Notes under the pieces: model-generated | What the model was told of the DNA's origin: nothing | The model's input: only the letters and a program-made list of their open reading frames with translations | Database searches by the model: none | Shown: positions 12,034-27,000 of the stretch, piece by piece | Position numbering within the stretch: position 1 is the stretch's first letter | How the letters are laid out: each line of letters starts with the position of its first letter | Translations under genes and position numbers: made by a program | Assembly: GCF_018139145.2 (NCBI RefSeq) | Contig: NC_059473.1 | Location: forward strand, 63,842,707-63,906,706 | Direction: 5' to 3' | From: Gymnogyps californianus | Taxonomy: Eukaryota; Chordata; Aves; Accipitriformes; Cathartidae | DNA length: 64,000 nucleotides

Positions 12034-15000
12034 CTAGGGAAACACACAAAGGACAGCAGGTGAGGAACAAATTCATTCCGTGAGTGCATTGCCCCATAGA
12101 GTGCCTTGAGAGGATACAGCAATATTAAGTGGTAAAAACCCTGACGAGAAATAACAATAAACCCTCAAGCAGCCATCAATTCCTTTTGAAATGCACAGCT
12201 TTTGACCAGCACACATGACAAGATGTGGCTCTATCTGTATGTATAACAGTAAAATCTGAGAGACAGCATCCTTCTCTGAGGAGATTTCAGACTAGAAAGT
12301 AACCCGTGTTTAATCACATTGGCTGCAATTTTTCTCCACAGATATTAGAACGGCCCCTTTTTTCCCCGTGCGATGACTCCTTTGTCTTTCTATTGAATAT
12401 TTGGCTTGGATAGGTTTCTTTTTGAACGTTTTTATATAGAATGTGAATTGTGACTCTTATGGTACCTGCAGTTCTTATTGTTAAAACAACTAGATTGGGG
12501 GGGGCAGGAAGGAGGGAAGAAAGTTTCTCTTTGAACTTGTGCATACTAAGATAAACATGGAGAGAAGAGAATGAAACTAATACTTACCGATCTGTATGCT
12601 TGGTATTGTATCCTTCTGCTGATTACAAAGGGGGCTTATTTCCAGTTCAAATTTTTGTTCCAGGTCACCTGCAAAAAAACCAGAGAGAAAATAATTTTCT
12701 GCCACTTTCATCTCTTTGCCATACCTATGCCAGACTCTTACAGTGACTGCAACTGTGTGGATTTGAGCAGTTGGAATCTTCCACCAATGATGACCATGTT
12801 AAATGTCTAAATACCTTCATTTTTTTGACTTCTTTTTCTTTTTAGGTATCAGAGAAACTGAGTATCCATACAAAGAAAAATCTCTGTAAGGGAAGATGAC
12901 TTTTGAATGAACATTAAATCTGAGCACTTAAGTGTTCTGAGGACCTTAATTTTTAAAATAGATTCTCTCACATGAAAGATTTTTAAGACATTCTAGCTCA
13001 TTTACTCACTGTTCAAATGTCTTCCTACTAGAAAATTGCAGAATATAAATTTTAGAAGAAACGTGTCTCCATTAGTACTGTAGTGTGAGTTGCTACTGTG
13101 TGCTTGTGGAAATGGCTGTTAAAGGGCAGCGTGATGAAGCCTGGCAGTCCACAGCTGTGTCTACACTAACAAACTAGTAAGGGCCAGAGCATGGGCTCAG
13201 GCAACAAGTGTTCATGTGTCAAGAGCTATGCAGTTCAAGTTATAAATGTGGAAAAAGTTTGTCTTATTGTGGTGTAGCTGGGTATCAGGGCTACGCCTGT
13301 GCTGCTGCACTGAACTTACATCACTAATTCCCTGGGTGCTCAAGGAAGTCCCCAGTCATCTGCACAGGACTGACTCGAGACAGCAAGCAGTCTTAAAGTG
13401 GTTGACTGAACTCCTAGCCACCTTCATAGCAGAGTGTTTGACTAATTGGAACAGGAGGACTCTAGGTGCAAATTGGGGACTGCCCTGAAGATTCCTGCAG
13501 GCAGCTCCTGCTGTGACTGGCCCCAGGCTCTGTTTCAAATTGTTGAAGAACAGCCTGGCTGGGTGATCTGCTCGCTCCAGATACCACCTCAGACTGCTCC
13601 TGCTGCAGAATTGACCAAAGCTGGCATCGAGAAGATGCTTATAAACAGTCAGTAGAAACTATTCCTGCAGATGCAGAAATGATCACACAAGACAGTCTTC
13701 TCTATATAGCTAAGACAGGAGATGTTTTTTCTGTAGTTGAAGGTAATCAATAGCAATGATCATGTGCATGCTGGAGCAGTCACAGAGGATCACAGGCCAG
13801 CTGGATTTAAGAATTCAGCAGAAAAACAGCTCAGGGAGTCTCATTCGCCCGTTGCCATCCAGACAACAATCACTTGTCCTGCTGGAGAGACTGCATTTCC
13901 CCATGCAAGCAATTACTCCATGCAAAGATGGCTGTAAATGAGTTGGGGTTTGGGTTGGGTTGTTGTTTTTGTTTGTTTGTTTGTTTGTTTTAAACACTCT
14001 GTCTGTGAGCGCAACACATTCATCCTTTGTGATGCCTTCTCTGAGACACTGCCAGGGTACAGTCTTGGTTACTGCACGAGGTACAGGACCTTTCCTGTCT
14101 GCAGTATGGGAGGGAAGGGAGACTAACTGTGTGCAAGCTAAGATATGCCACCTGCCCTCAGCAATAATATTTCATCCATTTGATTTACTAATAAGGATGT
14201 AGTGAGGGCTGGTTACGCAAAACTTTCCCATAAGACGGACCTGCTAGATCAGATGAAACACTGAATTCAACCCATAAAGACACATTTTGCTCTAAATCCA
14301 CTGGTTTTTGTTTAAAAGCTCTTTTCTCCCCAATAATAGGCAGTTTTGACTTAAATGCTATTGTGCTACTGAGGCTCTATAGCCCCATATAAAATACCAT
14401 GTGCATTTTTAAGCCTGGCCTTTCTTCTCTCTGCAGCATGCAACTTCTTCTTAAATGTGAGAGGAGTATTTTCAGTTTTAATTAGATATTTAGAAAATAT
14501 CAGGGAAACATTTTTAGCTTCCCAAATGATCAAAAGGAACAGTTCAGCAAAACTGAAACAAAGTAAGTTTGTCATGTTTCCAAATCTGCAGTTTGACTGC
14601 CGCTTCTCCTCTACACCCTCCAAAATTTTTTGGCTGGAAAAAAGAGCAACTCTCCTCTATAGGTAATCTGGGTTAAAAATGGTTGACCTGTCTGGATCAA
14701 AGTGTATCAACATCTTCTTGTCTTTGACAAGTCATTTAATGGACAAAAATAAGGTTTTCCTTTGCATGGTAAGAACTTAAATGATGGCCAATTTTCTTGT
14801 GTTTCAAGTTGCTATAAAAGTAATGCATGAATTAGTTGCTGAGAACTTTCACACTGGGGAAAACCTTCCAAGCAATTTTAAAACCTCAGAGAAACTGATC
14901 ATTACTGTTGCTTAAACATTAGCCATTTTCTTGAAACTTGTTTCTTGCCAGTTCTGGTTGCATTACTTACCCTGTGTTCCTAATTGACTTTTAAAACACC

Positions 15001-18000
15001 TGAGAACAAGTTAAAGTATTTTTCTAGGAAAGGGTCATGTTAGGAGCTGCTGTAGGCATCAGGTACTCCCCCAAATGTACCCGAGTTGTATATTTTATTT
15101 GCCAATAGATGTAGTGTAGATGCACCAGATGACTGGAAGATCAGGATCTGAGTCTCTATTAAAGCGGCATTAGAAATGTCTGATACAAAAAGATGTTGAA
15201 ACTTTGTACGCATTCCAGAAGGAAGATTAAACAAGGCACTAATTGTGGTATTATCTGCCTCATCTATAGTTAAAAATCAAAACATGAGAGCTATGGTTTT
15301 CAAACATTAAACTTAGTGACAAAAAATACCTTCAAGCCCCAGCACTGTGTGTAAGGGGGTAGAGAGGTCTACAATTACATTTTAAAGGGATAATGTTATC
15401 CAAATACATACTATTTAATATTGTTTTTTGTATCACTTACCAGCATTATACAGCCACCAGTGATAGACCACAGTTTCTGTATATTCTCCCACAAGAAATG
15501 CTCTTTTTCTCCCTGTTATGCTTCTAACTGGTCTCATATGCTCCAGTGCCCCCTTTCAGAGGTCTATTTTAGATGTTATAGTAATAAATCTTGAGTCTTG
15601 GGGGAAAAAGCTTATGTTTATAAGAGCTGAGTGTGCTGTCTTTCTCAGCATGGTCCCTCAATACGCTAAAGGTGAGGTATCATCACACAACTGTGGCCCT
15701 GTCCTCATGAGCTGGATACTGATTATGCCTTGACTATACATCTGACTAAATAAACCTCCAGCTGGCAAGTTGCTTACGTTGCTTCAAAAGCATCAAAGTC
15801 AAAGACATTTCACCAGCTTAAACTGACATTGGCTGAAAATTAACTTGCTGACCTATTTGTCCTTGTTATGGACTAACTGTACCAGGTACCAAGCTCAGAT
15901 GTGGCTTAATTTTGTAGTGCAGGATTTTAAATTAATTGAGAACTTCATTGTGTGCTCTTCCAGTGTTTGTACCACTTGCCTTTGGCTCTCAGGATGCTCC
16001 GAACAAAGAATTTAGCAGTGATTAAACTCCGCTGCACCCTGTGTTGTAGCACAGCATGACCTTGCCTATGCAGATAGAGCCAAATGGTGTAATTACTGTG
16101 TTTCAAAAAAACCCTGCCTGACTGCACTCTCTGCAGGGGTTTGAAAACATTTGCAATAGGTCCTAGCCGAGCTTTGGCTTGCCTGCTTTGGCCCGTTCAA
16201 CAGCACGCTGGGAACTGCGTTTGAACCCTTTCTCTGCATTTTTAGGCAGAGGAATGTGTCATATTTGGGAAACGGCGAGGGTAAGGCTCCCATCGGAGCT
16301 GTAGTGGGAGCATGAAAAGCGAGATAAAACACAGTGGACAGTGGTAGGATTTTGGTGCAGTGTAGCCCTGGCACCCTTCCAGCTCAGAAACGCTAACGGT
16401 GACTGGAGGGTTCTCAGAGAAGAATCCAGCCGTGGGCTCTCCAGCTGCATTCAAGTGCTGAGGCACAGCAGAGCCCTCCCTCCTGCCTGACACTGCTACA
16501 GGAGCAGCGAGGGCAAAGAAATACTTGCTGCTCTTCTACCCCTTCCCACTTTTCAAATGAGGCAGAGTATCCCTTCAACAGCTCATTCTTGAGGGACATT
16601 TCAAGGCAAACTGGGTAGGCTGAATGCTACCTCTGTCTCGCCACACAAAAAGCCTGGAAAGCCGAGGTGAAAGGGGACCACCGCGTGTGAAGGGGCTGAC
16701 CTTGCCGGTAAAACTCTTCGCAGACCCGTTCGCTCCACTGTTTGCTCAGATCCCAGAGCCGGCAAGGGTTGCAAATGTCAGCGCACTTGAGTGCAATCTG
16801 AAAGCAAAGAAGAAAAGTAGTGGTGAGAAAAGAAGTTATTGTCTAGCAGTGCTTCAGCAGTAAATCTGCAGTCATGAAACTCCCAGGCCTCACCAGAGAT
16901 GCTGGGAAGGGTTAAGATCACCTTTTAGAGACTCAGTCTCACCCAAATACACCTTTTGAGGAAAGAGCATTTATTTAAGCTGCAAGCAAAACTTTCATTC
17001 AGCCCTCCGCTTTACCGTAGTGAGAACAAGAGAAGGGCCAAATTCCAAGCCTGCAAAGTGTTTTGGATATTCCTTGCAAGGAATAAGCCAACAAAAGCCT
17101 CAGGCTGGCTCCTGCTGACTGCCTGGCTCAGCATCCATGGCTGATGACAAGGAAGGGAAGAGCCAAGCTGGTGTATTTGGGCATCATTTCTCTGCGGTCT
17201 CAGTGAGTGACCCTGCATCTCACTTCAATTACACTTCATCTTAATGTCTGCATATTTTTGTTTACAAAGCTAAGCACAGGGCTCTCCGTGCTGCCCCTGG
17301 CTTGGTTTCACTTAATGAACTAGTACTTTTAAGTGCTTTGCAGGGAATGAGTACAGGAGGGCAAGAGGTTTTTTAAAATCAAGTAACTGCTTCAGAAGAG
17401 TAAACCATGTAATAGTCTGTCTTACTGCCTTGGAACAAGATGTCATGTGCCTTGTTTCTTCACAGATTGAACACAGTCAGTTAGCCTGACAGAGGTCAGA
17501 AATCATTCTGGCACCCGGGAAGAAAACATAAGAAATATTTCCTGTATAAATTCAAACCTGTGAACTGGAGGAGGGAAGTCTCCAAGTCACTTTTCTCTCT
17601 GGATTAAATTGATCAGCCTTAATGTTACTGTCTATTACAACGACCTTTCAAACATTCTTTAACTTATCCTGATCAATCAAGATTTCTTGATACTTTTTTT
17701 TTCTTTTCTTCTTCCACAACTAATCCACCAGATAAGTAAATCTTACCATGCCTGTGCCCTAGTTGCTATCTTCAAGAAAGCACATAAGAAACTTTTTGCC
17801 ATAGTTGAGATCTGTAATCCCCCTGCCTTTGGCATTTGCACAGCTTTCTTGCCTAATCTGTCCAGAAATATGATAAGCCCATCATCCTGCCCTGCATGGT
17901 CCATGCAGGAATCTGACAGAAGACTGTGTTTGATGGAGGACAGGCGAGCAGATTACTACATTTCCCACGCTGCTGGAGGGGGAAGAATTAACAGATCAGC

Positions 18001-21000
18001 ACTTCTTTCCTTGCAACTGTCACCTTTCCTGTAACCTCGACAAAGTGGTAACATGTAGATGTTTGTTTTATAAATGATAACAATTACTTAAATTCCGTTA
18101 CCTATTTAAGAGTGAAATTAATGTCATTTCTCCAGAGAAGCATGTATATGCAGCTACTTTAATCACAATAATACTTTACTAGGTAGAGGTTTATTCTGAA
18201 GAGCCTGTTAATGACTGCAGCTTAGCTAGAATAACCAGTCTGAATCTATTTGATTTTTAAATAAAGCATGGTTTCTTCATTAGCTGGGCAGATCCACCAG
18301 AGAAGCACCTGCTGCCATGGCAACAGCTGTCTCTGCTGAGGCAGTTCCTGAACATCCGTCACAGGAATGGGACTTGGGCACCTGATGTCAGGCGGTCTTG
18401 GGAAGAAGGGGGCTCTCCTGCACGGTGCTGGAAAATAACACCAGTGAGGTGAGTTCGCCAGAAGAGAGGCTATAATCGAAGCATTACCTGGCAAGAGAAG
18501 CAGTGGTCTGGAAATAAAATAATTAATAGCTTATCTTCATTTCTCAGCATTTGACACTCTCCTGTATCTGTTGCATTCACAGCTTTTTAACTCAAGGAAA
18601 TTACATAAGGAAATACTGGAGGCACCTTATGCTTGCCTGACATGCCAGGTAGCAGAAGGAAAGTGTTTATGGTGATAGGTAAGGAGATGCTGATGTCCAG
18701 ACACGCTATCGTATGCTATTCTAATATATACTAGGAGATGCTGTTGTCCAGACACGCTATCGTATGCTATTCTAATATATACTAGGAAATACTGTGACTT
18801 GAAAAATGAATGAAAAACCATAGTGGAAAAATATTTTTTAAAGTTACCTGAAGCATAAAATGTCTGTCTTGTGCATCCTCCAGCCTCAAATCCTGATTGT
18901 CAAGGTGAGATTTCAGACGGATCAGAAACTCATTCTGCCTGTTGATGTCTGTTGCCAAGATCAGGGAGCCCAACTGCTGCTCGATGTCCTGTCTGCAATT
19001 AAGAAAAATAAGCCCCTTCAATCATGGAACCATTGAACATTAATAGCTCAAAACAACCTGCTATGGATCATAGCTAGCATAAAGCTTCCTCTTTCTTTAT
19101 GGATCCATCTGATCTGTTTGGTCAGTCTCTGCTGGGGTTTGCAGGGTACAACTGTTCCAGCTGCCTAAATGGGTTCAGGAGGAATAATGTAGAAGAAAAA
19201 TGCTTGTTGGCATAGGTGGTTCTGAAAGCTTCTGAAAAGTGCTAGGAAAGTAAAAAAAAACCAAAACAACCGCATGATGCATCTAGAAAAATGCTCACAT
19301 CTTACTTTAGCTGCTCAGAGCTGGGTGGCGAATACTGCAACTTTGAAGTTGCAGTTGAAGTTGTGAAGGACTGGATTGAAGTCCTTTAAAGTACGACTGA
19401 AGTTGTTGGTCTAATGCAAAGGATTTCTGGAGGGATATGGAGCTTATTCCTTCCAGGTAACATGTTTATATTCTTGGTAAGGTCACCTGTGATTAAAATT
19501 TAGTATTGCAGGCTGTTTATTGGCTCAATCTCCACTCCTTGGTGGGAGTAACACTGCACAAAACCAGCAGGTAAAAAGTTAGCATCAACTTGGCCAAGGT
19601 GCTAGTGTTGCTGCTTTTTTTTTTTTTGGCTTCACCCAAAAAGATGGTGAAGACTGAACCACACCTCCTCAGTCAGGTGTGGAAGTCCTGAGCAGTCTTG
19701 ATGCTACTCGACCAACTCCTTCATTTTTCTCTCTATTATTTCATGCTTTTTAATCACTAAATCTTTCCATATTTGGTTGGTGCTATGTAAAACAAAAGAT
19801 GCCAACAATGGGTCTGAAAAGGTCCATTCCTGCTGGGACTCCCAGTGTTCCTGGCACTGACAGTAGCCATTCCTGTGCTGCAGAAGTGGCAACGTCTTAG
19901 AAAATACTTCTGCTGTGTAACTTGGTCTCATGATTTCACACTGGCACCACGAGAGGGCAAGAAGTTCAGCCTAGTGTGAAGCCTGGGCCTCTTTGCCAGT
20001 GTCCTTTTAAGAAGGGTGAAGGAAGCCACGGACTAGTTTCAGTGATGCATTTCCTCCAGCAGACACTTACGTCACCTCCTTGGGCAGATGGGCGAGGAGC
20101 CGTGACTCTCGAAGCATGCCTATCGTAGATCGCCAGTGATGATTTTCTAGCACTGAAACGTTCTAGGGAGGAATAAAAGGAATAAATTCAAGGATTAGGC
20201 AGGTATCCATGGTACAGATACAGATTTGCCATATCACATTATGCCTAGAGCTGGCTGGAAGTGCTGTAACACGAGCCTAAAATGTGTGCTTTTTAGCCAC
20301 CTTTTGGATTTGAGGAATTGGTCTGGATTTCTATTGTTAAGGACTTTGTTCTTCCAGGTTTCCTAGCTAAGGTCAGCCCTAGACTCCTGTTGTTCTATAG
20401 TTTTTGAGTCCTGCTGTGAACAGAGGAGCTAATCTCATCTGAGTGGGAGGCAGCTTGCATTCTAACAGATTTATTAACAAATTAATTAAAGCACGAGTGC
20501 AAAATCATATTTTTACCTCCTACTGATCCCAGGTTGACTTCTCAGCTTCTACAGTTTGAATGCAGAGCAGACAAGAAAAAGAAAACTAAACTGCCAAATC
20601 TCCCCTGGAGTCAGGGAACTGGAAGCAGCCTGCAGCTGCTCAGGGAAAGCAAGAGGAGTATCAGTATCACTGAGCATCTGCAGGCTTCAGCAACTTAGTC
20701 TGCAACAAATTTTGAGTTCTTTTTTTGTTTGCATCCAACTAAATGGAACCAAAGTTAGGCTGGAAAAAACTCCTAGAGAACAGAAACCCAGCTTTCTAGG
20801 TTGTCTGCAAATTACAACAAATTGGGTATCTTGTGTCTGATGACCTTATATTACTATCCTAACACACAATGCATTTGCCAATCATCACTCGTTTAGTTCA
20901 CAGAGTACTTTCTACCACTGAATGCCTCAGAAACGTCACTTGTTCAGAAACCTCTAACACAATTCTTACAATTTACAAAAGCATCTGCTTGCTGCAGACA

Positions 21001-24000
21001 AGCAGCCCAGCGGAGCACCCCTTCAGTGAATGGCACAGTCCGCAGTTATCCACAACAACGTGCACAGTGGAAACGAGACGACTGTCACCTAGCAATAAGG
21101 ACACTCTCCAAGGAGTTATGGCATCTGATCCCTGTTTTGGGCAGTTTATGACTTTTGCACTCGACGAGCACTGGATTAAAAAAACCCAAACACAACCAAA
21201 CCTTTTCGGCAGGCAGCAGAGCAAGGACTCCATCCCGTCACTGCCAACTGGGAAACTAGAGTCAGAATCCCTCTCTCCGGCCACTGTTAATCTCTGGCTC
21301 CCTTCTGCACAGTCTCACAGCTCTGAGGTGTAGCTGCAGTACTGCTGCCTTTCCTGTTGGATGCAATGCACAGCTTCCACTTCTCCAAGAGAGACTGAAC
21401 AGTATTTTCTCCTTAAGGCTTCCCCATCCTCCTTTGTAATCCTGTCATATCTAATGACTGTTGAAACACTAAAAATTGCCAGTAACCAAGATCCGATTTG
21501 CATTTTGATCATCTTGTCAGTATTTTTCTTGAAATTTCATGCTCGAAATTAGTGCAAAGGTGAGAACGCAAATTGGATTGATTTCCTATTACAGTATTTT
21601 CTGCAGTACGTTCTGTTGCTTTTGAATTCACACAATCACCGGTATGTTGCTTTGGTATTTCTTTGGGTTTTGGTGGGGGTTTTTTTTTTGTTTGTTTGTT
21701 TCCCTAACAGAAATCATGGATAATGGGGGAAAAAACAAAATAAAACCAACCCCAAAACTTTTCAACCATGCAAAGACTAAGTCCTTTTCCTTGGAAGAGC
21801 TGACAGACTTGGAACTCAGGATCAGCCATGCAGTATCTAAATTACTTTTGACAGCAATTCTGTTCATTAGCCAACTTAAATACCCCTCTTCTCCTTTTGC
21901 CTAAATACATCAGGATGGACTTTTGCAACCCTACACTCTGACCAAGAAAAATAAGTGAATGTAATAGGACGTAATAAATTTTTTTTGCTTCTTTCACCTC
22001 CCCAGTCTCGGAGCTGAATCCTGGTCCCAAGTCACCCCAAGCCCACAGGCTACCATCTTCCTACCCCTAGGTAAATCAGGCAAACCCCACCTGACTGTCA
22101 TCTTTGGTTTTTGGGAAGGCTTACACTCATTTAAGACGGTGCCTGTGTGCACAGCTCCTGCTGCCTCGGTCTGACTGCACCCTTAAAACATCCCAACTGG
22201 GGAGATCCCCCTCAGAGCACCCTGTGCCCCCATGTCCCTTCCAGCATGGCAACACTACTTGCCAGGAGGAGCTGCTTCAGTGGCACCTACTTCAACTGGG
22301 GAATCACACTCCAGGGATGCAGTTGCTCTTTGGCCATGCTGAAGGCCAGCCAGAACAGGGCTGAACATGTAGGCATCCAAGAACTTTCTTGCATCTAACT
22401 AATAGTTACTCAAAGGAAAAAGCAAACTCAGGTATCCATCCCAGAGTATTTCCACTTCTGTGTTTCTGCTCTTTGCCTGCTGCTATAGGGAAAACTTAAA
22501 CTGAAGCTGCTGCACTGTCTAGTTTCCCACATTTAAAGTACATGGAGGAGGGAAAAGGAAAGGTCAAGTTAACAAGCAACAACTGAGCATGAAGTCATAT
22601 GACTCCCCTACTAAATGCAAGCAGCCAGAATCCCTGAAGCTGCTGCCAACAATTAGTGGAGTCAGCTATTCCACCTAGGAACACTCTACTGCCTTATTAA
22701 GACTAATTGCCATGAGCTAGCTGATTGCCTAAGCTGGTGGGGTGAGAACCCATGCAGGGAAAAGTCTATGTGCTGGCTTGCAGACTGGGGTTCTCAGCTC
22801 TGCTTCCCCTAACTTTTTTTTTTTTTTAAAAACTGAGTAGCACAGGTTTGTTTTAAAGGCTGCATGGTAGGAAGCCTCTGTCATATGTACTGCCTAAAAC
22901 TAGTGGATTGCTATAACACAGACTTCAGGACTGTGAGGAAAAAAACTGGTTTTTTTACTTAGACTATCACAAAATCTCCAATCTGTGACTTTCCCTGAGC
23001 CATTCAAACCACCGCACTTGACATACGCATTTGGAAAAGAATAATAACTTGAAGAGAGGAAGACTTGCTATTAATTAGGCACAGAGAAAACTTCAGTTTT
23101 AAGTCAGAGTGGAAGGGGATCTAAATTTCTTTCAATCTGGTCATCTATTCTTAGTCATTGAGCAGTTGGTTTAACGACACAATGTTAAATATCTGAAAAT
23201 GATACTTTAATTAGAAATGGTGCTTTCAAGGAAGACTGCAAAGTAGAACTGTCATAACTGATGTCCAAAGCATATTTTCCTAATTCTAGTTTATTACATC
23301 TATATTAAAGTTGTAAAGCGTTCTTTCATAGGTTTCTGAAACCTGTTTTGTACTACAGATGTTGTATGTGATCAGTCCAGACTCCTAAACTATCACCCTT
23401 CATTTAAGAGCCAAAGATAGATCTCAACTCTTTATTACTGAAGTTAAAAAATAACATTTTATTTATATCAGTGCCATTTGTTTTCTTAGGAAATTCATAA
23501 ATAATTTTCAATAAAATAGAGTTGGTTTGTTTTTTTTAAAAAGCAGTATGACTTTTTCTGGCGTTAGGTTTGATATGGAGTTTTTGATAACTACAAGGCA
23601 GGATTGTATCTGGCTGAGCAACCCTGAATTGTATGCTGCTTTCAGTCAGAAGAAGTAGAAATAATGTTGGATAAGCCAAATGTATCAACCAGAATTTCGG
23701 TTAATTGTGACTTTTAAGACTACAGAGATCTAAGACAATGATTATCAAGCAAGAATAAAACTTTTGTTTTTCATTTTAATGGCCAATGGAAGTTAGAAGC
23801 AAAGTCTGCATCACATAACAAGGAATGCTGTTGTGCTCCTCACAGGAGAAGTAAGTGACCTCCAGATCCCTACTGTCACTTTCTACACTCTCAACTGTCT
23901 TTGTAATGCTGGAGACTTGAATGAGGCACTTTTATTTTTGTGGAAAATTATGGTGCCTCACATGCAATGGACTCTTGTGGAAATTACCCTATAGATTACA

Positions 24001-27000
24001 AAAAAAGGTCTTGCATCATAAAATATGGAATTAGTTTGAAGATAAATATTGAAAGTTCTGAACTCCTTGGTGATGACACCTATCTTCCTGAAACATGATT
24101 CTCCTCATATATGCACTTCAGAAACTGTCAAACATGGTGTATCTTTGTCAAATACTGACTGACCTTGCTTTGCAAAACCTTTTTTTCCAGATGATTCAAA
24201 TGTAAAGTTCTTATTTAAATGTACAAACAATCAAGAGCAAAGAGACGCCATAAACAGATAACCCTTAGTCTCAGTTACTACTGTCTCAGTGACAGATGAC
24301 TGCCAGCTATGTTAAAACTTACTTACTTTCATTTGATCATTTTTCTGATTAGTCCCAGCAGTTCTGTGGCTCTGCTACTTAAAAATCAAAAACCCTAGAA
24401 CTTTTTTGTTTCAGTTTCAAGCACATGTTAAAGTACTAATCTTGAGCAGAATATAATTTATTGTTTTAAAGACTATGCACTGAATCTAAATTTTTGACTA
24501 AAAATGTTTTCAGCAAAACTTTTTTCCAACATTTGTTATTTTTATTGGCATCCATGTACTGTACACTAATAAAATCTTTGGAAATAATCTGGGATCAATT
24601 TCAGATAATATAAGTCAAACTTGCCAGTGAACGTCCCTAAACAGGATACTTAAAAATCACATTTGCTGTTGAAAGATTGCATTTTCTGTATTGTCATTGC
24701 CTTTTCTAACCAACATTTGAAAGTATATTCAAGCCCAGTTAGCTGAGCAGAAACCACCTCTCCAAGATACTAACATTTTATTTTAGCTAAATTTCTTTCA
24801 GATCAGCCTGAATTTTCAACCTAATTATATATTACTGTTTCCCACTATTAATTTGAGAAGGAGTTGTTTATACCTTTTCATAGGACCAGGGTTTTTGTGG
24901 AATGGCTCCACCCACTCCTCTTCAAAGGATCCTTAACACAACCTTCCCAAAGTCCCCTGGCTTAGTCCCCTGGCTTTTCTCCCTCCCCACTCAGCTGGCC
25001 TGACATTTAGAAAAGACTGGAGCAAAATGCACCAGACACGTATGGGTATGACTTAATAAGCTGCATCAGCTTGTGACGAGGCCAGTTACAAAGTTTTAAG
25101 TGGCTGAGCATCACCGTGCCCTGGCTGGGGCTCCCACAGTCCAGCCCGTTCCCATATCTCAGGGCAGGACAGCTGCACCGTTACACAATCCACTTCTTAT
25201 GGGAAAACTCAAACATTGCTTGAGTAGGGGAAAACAAGAGAGAATCTCTTTTCAAGCAGCAAGCACATCACAGCAAACTCTCAATTTGCTAAGTATGTGT
25301 AGAAAGGTACACAGCTCTTAGTGAGTCTTCTTCAGTTACACTGATTTTTAACTTGGGATATTCTGTTTCTGACACCTTATTACAAAGGCTGAAGTGGACT
25401 CTTCCAAAGGCTAGAAATCAATACCATCTCCATTTATTAGCTATGAATTATGGTTAATGCAACCAAAATGATTTATGGCATTGCTCCGGTGCGTATATGT
25501 AAGTATAATGTAAAGAATAGAGATGTGCATATATAATAATGTATACATGCATGCAAAGATTATACACATAGGACGGTTGTAGATAAAATCCAGGGCTACA
25601 GTGATTACCATGGGCCAAAACTACAAATATATTCAAAAAGGACCTCAAAAATCAGGGCAGGATGGGTTCATTGGTAGTTACTGAACAAGAAGGTCTGTGT
25701 TTTTGTTTCAGGAAGTCTTATACTACTGCTTGCCAGAGCTGGGAGGATGTATATCAGGTGAAGGACAACTCTATACTTATCCCAGGCTTACGTTTCTCTC
25801 CGAGATATTTTACTGGCTGCTCTTAGAAACAGGATACTGGTCTAGATAGTCTGTGGTGTGACCTGCAGTGGCTGTTTTTAAGTTCTTTCTTTATATCTCT
25901 AGGCACGCTTGTGTAAATATCTACAACTTTTCCTTTGGTTTCCTGTGTCTTCTATTTTTTTTTTTTTTAAATTGCAGTATTCATTAAGTGTTTAATTTTA
26001 TTAGAGCCACATGAAGCAAAAGTTTCTTTTAATGCAACGCCAATTTAGAACATGCCTGCTGCTTACTTGCTCACTGAAGGAAGATGAAGTACAAATTGTC
26101 TCGCTGTGATTTTAAATCTCCTACCCACAGTTCCTTACCCGAGATGATCTACAGCAGAAATAACCCAGGCAACTGATTTGGCTTAAATGTCCTCAACAAA
26201 ATCTGACATTTTCACCTTCTTTCTCACGTGTATCAGCTTTGCTGTAAGAAGAGACACCCAGTGAGGAGCTTAACTGAAACTGTCCAGACTCTACGGATGA
26301 GCCGTTTTACCTGGTACAGGCTGGCAAGGTGGTGTTTAGTTTTGATCAGAAAGGGTTGGTTGACCCCTGGATGATCCACGTCATGAGCCGCAGCAGCTAG
26401 CAGTCCGAGCATGATGTCCGATGGGGTGAGGAAGTTGGCAAGCTGAATCACACGCGTTAATCACAACAAGAACATGAACAGTAAACACTTTTTTTTTCCC
26501 CTTTTGGCAAATAAACAAACCAGCTGATATCATGGCATTGCTCAGTTTTGTAGGCATTTGTACACGAATGTCAAATACAAAATAAATAAAGTGAACAACG
26601 TTTTTAAGGTGATTGTTGAACAAACATCTATAAAGATATCAGACTATATACTCATATTTTATTACAGTTTGTATTTCTTACCTCTATCATTCATGGCAAT
26701 ATAAGGATTGTTGTTATAGAAGTGCTTGAGCATAGTCTAAAAGATTCAGTTTAAAAAAGTAAATTGCAAATTGGCATATGTTAGCATACACGATAAGAGC
26801 TCTGCCTCACACAGTATTTCGTAATACCAACAATACATCAGGCTTCATTTTTCTAGCACAGCACTGTGTTGTAAAATGCAGAGTTTATAAATTTCTGAAA
26901 TTTCAAACTTGGCTGTTAGATATCTCAGTTCAAATATAGGTATTTTATTAGAGAACATAATTTACCTTTCTAACTTCAGACATCCAAGTTTGAAAACCTG

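Larger units (their letters stand above)
20163..26310 (-). other. PDE7B: PDE7B intron
   Basis: A 6148-bp intron. It holds an ancient CR1 3' end (about 25700-25885), a 13-bp perfect tandem repeat at 24951-24976, and T runs near 21680, 22811 and 25959. A plus-strand open frame at 20869-21333 is judged fortuitous. Confidence 0.9.

Noticed and set aside
20869..21333. 154-codon plus-strand open frame, with a QQSKDSIPS stretch resembling the PDE7 QQKDSIPS motif
   Set aside because: It lies on the strand opposite to PDE7B inside an intron. The true QQKD motif is in the exon at 12588-12668. The rest of the frame shows no PDE similarity, splice sites or coding composition.
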